A stretch of 64,000 nucleotides of DNA. Source: Pseudomonadota bacterium. Lineage in GTDB: Bacteria; Desulfobacterota; Binatia; Binatales; Binataceae. The position numbers and the translations under genes were made by a program. The notes below the pieces were generated by a model. The model was not told where the DNA came from. It made no database searches and saw nothing but the letters and a program-made list of their open reading frames with translations. Within the stretch, counting starts at the first letter, position 1; each line of letters opens with the position of its first letter. Positions 61,147 through 64,000 of this stretch are shown here, piece after piece. Where the stretch lies: the NCBI GenBank assembly GCA_021325025.1, contig JAJPHZ010000040.1, positions 1 to 64,000 on the forward strand, written 5' to 3'.

Positions 61147-62364
61147 ATGGCACCTTTCGCGCTGGAAGGAATTCACGTCCTGGATTTCACCTGGGTCGCG
61201 GTTGGCCCGATCACGACAAAATACCTGGCCGACAACGGCGCCGACGTGATCAAGATCGAATCCGCCACGCATATCGACGTGCTGCGCGCCGCACCCCCCT
61301 ATGCCGACGGCAGGTTCGGCGTCAATCGCAGCCAGTTCTTCGCCGATTACAACACTTCCAAAAAGGGCGTGACGCTCAATTTAAACCATCCCAAGGCGCG
61401 CGAGCTGGCGCGCCGCCTGGTGCCGTGGGCCGACGTGGTGGTGGAAAACTTCACGCCCAAGGTGATGCGCGCGTGGGAACTGGACTACGAGCATCTGTGC
61501 AGGATCAAGCCCGACATCATCATGCTGTCCTCCTGCCTGCAGGGACAGACCGGACCGCAGGCCTCGATGCCGGGTTTCGGGCAGTTGATGGCGGCGTTGT
61601 CGGGCTTTTACTACATCTCGGGCTACGGCGATGGCGACCCCGCGCCGCCCTACGGCGCCTACACCGATTACATCACCCCGCGCTTCGCCGCCGCCGTGCT
61701 GCTGGCCGCGCTCGACTACCGCCGCCGCACCGGGCAGGGCCAGTTCATCGACATCTCCCAGTACGAAGCTTCGCTGCATTTCCTGGCGCCCGCATTGATC
61801 GATTACTTCGCTACCGGGCGCGTGCTCAAGGCGCAGGCCAATCGCAGCGAGCGCTACGCGCCCCACGGTGCCTACCGATGCCGCGACGAAGCGGGCGCCG
61901 AGCGCTGGATTTCGATCGCCGTCGGCAGCGACAAACAATGGCAAGGTCTGCTCGAAGTGCTGGGCAATCCACCCTGCGATACACGCTTCGCCACGATGCT
62001 GGGCCGGCTGCAAAATTTCGACGCGCTCGACGGCTTCGTCGCCGCACAGGTGAAAGACCGCGAGGTGTGGGAGCTGACCGCGGCGCTGCAGATGGCAGGA
62101 GTCGCGGCCTATCCGGTCCAGAGCTGCCTTGACCTGCATCAGGACGACAACCTGGAGGCCTTCGGTTTTTGGAACTGGCTGGAGCACAAGGAGATGGGGC
62201 CGGCGCCCTACATGGGCCTGGCGCATCGGCTCAGCGCCACTCCGGGGCAATTGCGATGGGCCGCGCCGACGCTGGGTCAGCACACCGACGAAGTGCTGCG
62301 TGAGATGCTGGGGTTGAGCGCAGAGGAAATCGAGCAACTGCGCAAGGACAGCGCGCTCATCTAG
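61147..62364 (+). CDS. CaiB/BaiF class III CoA-transferase, Asp-bearing subunit (pair C, second)
   Basis: A 405-aa protein; ATG 61147 follows GGAGAG. IHVLDFTWVAVGP and GADVIKIESA match the family; Asp174 (AYTDYITPR) is the catalytic residue, with TGQGQFIDISQ after it. It closely parallels the second gene of pair B (18439-19704) in position, length and the Asp context. A heterodimer with the preceding Asp-less protein is likely. Substrate unknown. Confidence 0.9.
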   Translation: MAPFALEGIHVLDFTWVAVGPITTKYLADNGADVIKIESATHIDVLRAAPPYADGRFGVNRSQFFADYNTSKKGVTLNLNHPKARELARRLVPWADVVVENFTPKVMRAWELDYEHLCRIKPDIIMLSSCLQGQTGPQASMPGFGQLMAALSGFYYISGYGDGDPAPPYGAYTDYITPRFAAAVLLAALDYRRRTGQGQFIDISQYEASLHFLAPALIDYFATGRVLKAQANRSERYAPHGAYRCRDEAGAERWISIAVGSDKQWQGLLEVLGNPPCDTRFATMLGRLQNFDALDGFVAAQVKDREVWELTAALQMAGVAAYPVQSCLDLHQDDNLEAFGFWNWLEHKEMGPAPYMGLAHRLSATPGQLRWAAPTLGQHTDEVLREMLGLSAEEIEQLRKDSALI

Positions 62365-62444
62365 CGCCAATGTATATGGCCGAAGCGGCGGCTGGATTAT
62401 GATGGTGAGGGAGGCTGCGGCCTCCACATCATTGCGAAGGAGTC

Positions 62445-63044
62445 GTGGCCATTTCACCGCGTAAACAGTTTGGAGCCGCCAGGGGACATCCGGTTTGCGA
62501 GTTGCAGCGTATGCAATTCGCTGCGCCCGGCGCAGTGCGTCTGGCGCGGGAGTTGTGGGAAATCCTACGCCGCAAACAGGGCTGCACGTTAAGCCGCCTG
62601 TATCGCTCGCCCGCTGACGAAGCGTCGTGGCTGGCGTATTCGGAATGGAACAGCCTGGCCGAGTTGGCCGGCGCCCGGCGCGAAGCGGCCCGCTCGCCGC
62701 TTAACCGCCGCTTGCACGCGGCGCTCAAGGCAAGCAGCGAGCGCGCCTATGAGCCGTTCGGCGCGGTGCGCAGCGCGCATGGCATCAATTTCGCCTCCGC
62801 CCCGGTGGCAGTGGTGATCGATTTTTTGGAGGAGATGGAACAGCCCGAAGCGGCGCTGGGCTTTCTGGCCGAGGCGCCCGGCTACCTTTCGCACATCCTG
62901 ATGCATGAGGTGGGCAAATCGAAAACGCTGCTGTGCCTTGCGCATTTCGATACCGTGCATAATGCGGAGCAGGTCGCGCACGCGCTGGCCGAACAGCCCG
63001 CGGTGCGCGACTTCAAGCCCGCCGCCGAGTTGTTCATGGTGTGA
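62445..63044 (+). CDS. Dimeric alpha/beta-barrel (antibiotic-biosynthesis-monooxygenase-like) protein
   Basis: A 199-aa protein from GTG 62445 (AAGGAG 2-3 nt upstream, close spacing). The first half (CELQRMQFAAPGAVRLAREL, YRSPADEASWLAYSEWNSL) is an ABM-type ferredoxin-like domain; the second (PVAVVIDFLEEMEQPEAAL to FDTVHNAEQVAHAL) looks like a degenerate repeat. Such small barrels are monooxygenases, isomerases or heme-binding proteins. The specific function is unknown. It follows the CoA-transferase pair on the same strand. Confidence 0.65.
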   Translation: MAISPRKQFGAARGHPVCELQRMQFAAPGAVRLARELWEILRRKQGCTLSRLYRSPADEASWLAYSEWNSLAELAGARREAARSPLNRRLHAALKASSERAYEPFGAVRSAHGINFASAPVAVVIDFLEEMEQPEAALGFLAEAPGYLSHILMHEVGKSKTLLCLAHFDTVHNAEQVAHALAEQPAVRDFKPAAELFMV

Positions 63045-63109
63045 TGGGAACTCAGGGCTGGAACCGGCACGAGGCTTGTGCAAGCTGAACAATAATGGGA
63101 GCCGTCGAT

Positions 63110-63198
63110 GCGCGAGCATCCGTGCGCGCGCCAATTTTGAAAATTGGGTGGCGCAAGCCTCGGATGCTCGCGCGTGGTTGACAGGCAGGGACGCCTGT
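63110..63198. repeat. Long nested hairpin and second small hairpin between genes
   Basis: In the 194-nt gap before the LolC/E gene, a 64-nt nested palindrome (63110-63173) has an outer perfect 13-bp arm (GCGCGAGCATCCG / CGGATGCTCGCGC), a middle TGCGC/GCGCA and an inner 8-bp arm (CCAATTTT/AAAATTGG) around one G. It is followed by ACAGGC/GCCTGT (63181-63198). It lacks a following T run, so a REP/MITE-like element is more likely than a simple terminator. Confidence 0.6.
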
Positions 63199-63238
63199 GC
63201 CGCCGAGCCGGCCGTCCCGCCGCCGACTCTTTGATTGA

Positions 63239-64000
63239 ATGCGGTACGAACTATTAGTAGCTTCACGCTACTTGCGGTCGCGGCGCAAGTCGGCCTTCAT
63301 TTCGATCACGACCTTCTTCACCGCGATCGGCGTGATGATCGGGGTGGCCGCCCTCACCATCACAGTGGCCGTGATGAACGGCTTCGAGGCCAACCTGCGC
63401 AACCGCATTCTGAGCCTTACCCCGCAGGTGCAGGTGGTACGCTACGGCGCGATGTCCGATTACGCGGCGGTGGCGTCCGCGGCGATGAAGATTCGGGGCG
63501 TGACCGGCGCCGACCCCTACATTATCGGGCAGGGGATGCTGACCTCGGCCAGCGCCGCGCGCGGCGTGGTGGTGCGGGGAATCGATCCCTCCAATCCCGC
63601 CGCAGTCGCCGACCTGCGTCGCTATCTGGAGCGGGGCAGCGTGGCCAGCCTCAACGCGCCGCCGCCGTCATCCACCGGCCCGGCGAACGTGCCGCCAGCG
63701 GACGCAGCAATTGCCATCGGTTCGGTGCTGGCCGATAAACTGCATGTCCACGTGGGCGACCAGGTGCGGCTGATCTCGCCGATCTCGGTGGCTGGCGGCG
63801 AGATCAACGCCACCAGCGCGCCCTTTCGCATCGGCGCCACCTTTCTGTCCGGCGTGCAGTTCATCGATGAAACCGTGATCTTCATGGAACTGCATCGGGC
63901 GCAGGCCTTCTTCGGGCGCAAGCAGCAGGTCGACGGCGTCCAGGTCCATCTGGCCAATCTCGACGACACCTGGCGCGTGACCGCCGCGCTCAAGAAACTC
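63239..64000 (+). CDS. LolC/LolE-family ABC transporter permease (3' end beyond window)
   Basis: The first 254 codons of a permease, running off the right edge. ATG 63239: MRYELLVASRYLRSRRKSAF then ISITTFFTAIGVMIGVAALT (first transmembrane helix), followed by the periplasmic MacB-type domain (MNGFEANLRNRILSLTPQVQ, VVVRGIDPSNP, AIGSVLADKLHVHVGDQVRL). This is the LolC/E signature of the lipoprotein-sorting ABC system at the inner membrane. The ATPase LolD would be expected downstream. Confidence 0.9.
   Translation, partial: MRYELLVASRYLRSRRKSAFISITTFFTAIGVMIGVAALTITVAVMNGFEANLRNRILSLTPQVQVVRYGAMSDYAAVASAAMKIRGVTGADPYIIGQGMLTSASAARGVVVRGIDPSNPAAVADLRRYLERGSVASLNAPPPSSTGPANVPPADAAIAIGSVLADKLHVHVGDQVRLISPISVAGGEINATSAPFRIGATFLSGVQFIDETVIFMELHRAQAFFGRKQQVDGVQVHLANLDDTWRVTAALKKL

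Overview
This is a GC-rich bacterial chromosome segment of about 60 protein genes, packed on both strands. It has no rRNA, tRNA, CRISPR array, phage or transposase that I can see. The content suggests an environmental, probably soil-dwelling, Gram-negative with a large catabolic repertoire: seven short-chain dehydrogenases (SDRs), nine CaiB/BaiF class III CoA-transferase domains, two ACMSD-type amidohydrolases, an LLM-class flavoprotein, an acyl-CoA-dehydrogenase-like oxidase, a crotonase and an EthD protein. LolC/E-type permease, lipoproteins and LemA point to an outer membrane. The Thr/Pro-rich lipoprotein linker and the CoA-transferase/amidohydrolase/SDR mix resemble Candidatus Binatota (Binatia), but that placement is inference from recall. 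Two frameshifts in otherwise intact genes suggest a draft or metagenome-derived assembly, or recent decay.

Layout. 1-5.1 kb: partial SDR; an HTH-citrate synthase divergent from a DRE-TIM (Re-citrate-synthase-like) enzyme, with a palindrome between them; a D-aminoacylase-type amidohydrolase. 5.2-6.3 kb: FrnE-like DsbA protein, TusA-like protein and a small Arg-rich ORF. 6.5-11.6 kb: an SDR coupled to a degenerate SDR, acetate kinase, then a TVP38 membrane protein coupled to a MerA-like flavoprotein. 11.7-18.3 kb: SDRs, a CoA-transferase pair, a GST-like protein, a PEGA-type lipoprotein and a lytic transglycosylase. 18.4-25.8 kb (minus): a CoA-transferase pair, an amidohydrolase, a 779-aa double CoA-transferase and an SDR. 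25.9-34.7 kb: BaiN-type flavoprotein, pepsin-like lipoprotein, acyl-CoA-dehydrogenase-like flavoprotein, RraA-like protein, a peroxiredoxin whose active-site codon is UGA, a PQQ-type propeller, SnoaL-like protein and an esterase. 34.5-45.9 kb: EthD, SDR, hydrolase, LLM, a LemA/YgcG/TPM set, a frameshifted amidotransferase, YkoF-like protein, methyltransferase, crotonase, a soluble propeller, a CoA-transferase remnant and an amidohydrolase. 46.4-56.5 kb (minus): one tight run of eight genes. 56.7-64 kb: acetyl-CoA hydrolase/transferase, Nudix, type II pantothenate-kinase-like protein, a third CoA-transferase pair, a dimeric-barrel protein and a truncated LolC/E permease.

How the genes work together. 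The recurrent theme is activation of organic acids to CoA thioesters (CoA-transferases), their oxidation (SDRs, crotonase, acyl-CoA-dehydrogenase-like enzyme) and disposal of products (acetate kinase, acetyl-CoA hydrolase/transferase, 2-oxoacid:ferredoxin oxidoreductase). In the eight-gene run an amino-acid dehydrogenase sits beside all subunits of a 2-oxoacid:ferredoxin oxidoreductase and a ferredoxin-fused NAD(P)H flavoprotein. This reads as oxidative amino-acid breakdown, followed without gaps by envelope carbohydrate genes.

The strongest novelties are: (i) a Bcp-type peroxiredoxin with an in-frame UGA exactly at the peroxidatic position and a SECIS-like hairpin just downstream, a likely selenoprotein; (ii) two adjacent CoA-transferase pairs plus one natural fusion, in each of which the upstream half lacks the catalytic Asp and the downstream half keeps it; (iii) an active/degenerate SDR pair with the same logic; (iv) a serine-hydrolase/NamZ fusion inside the amino-acid oxidation run.
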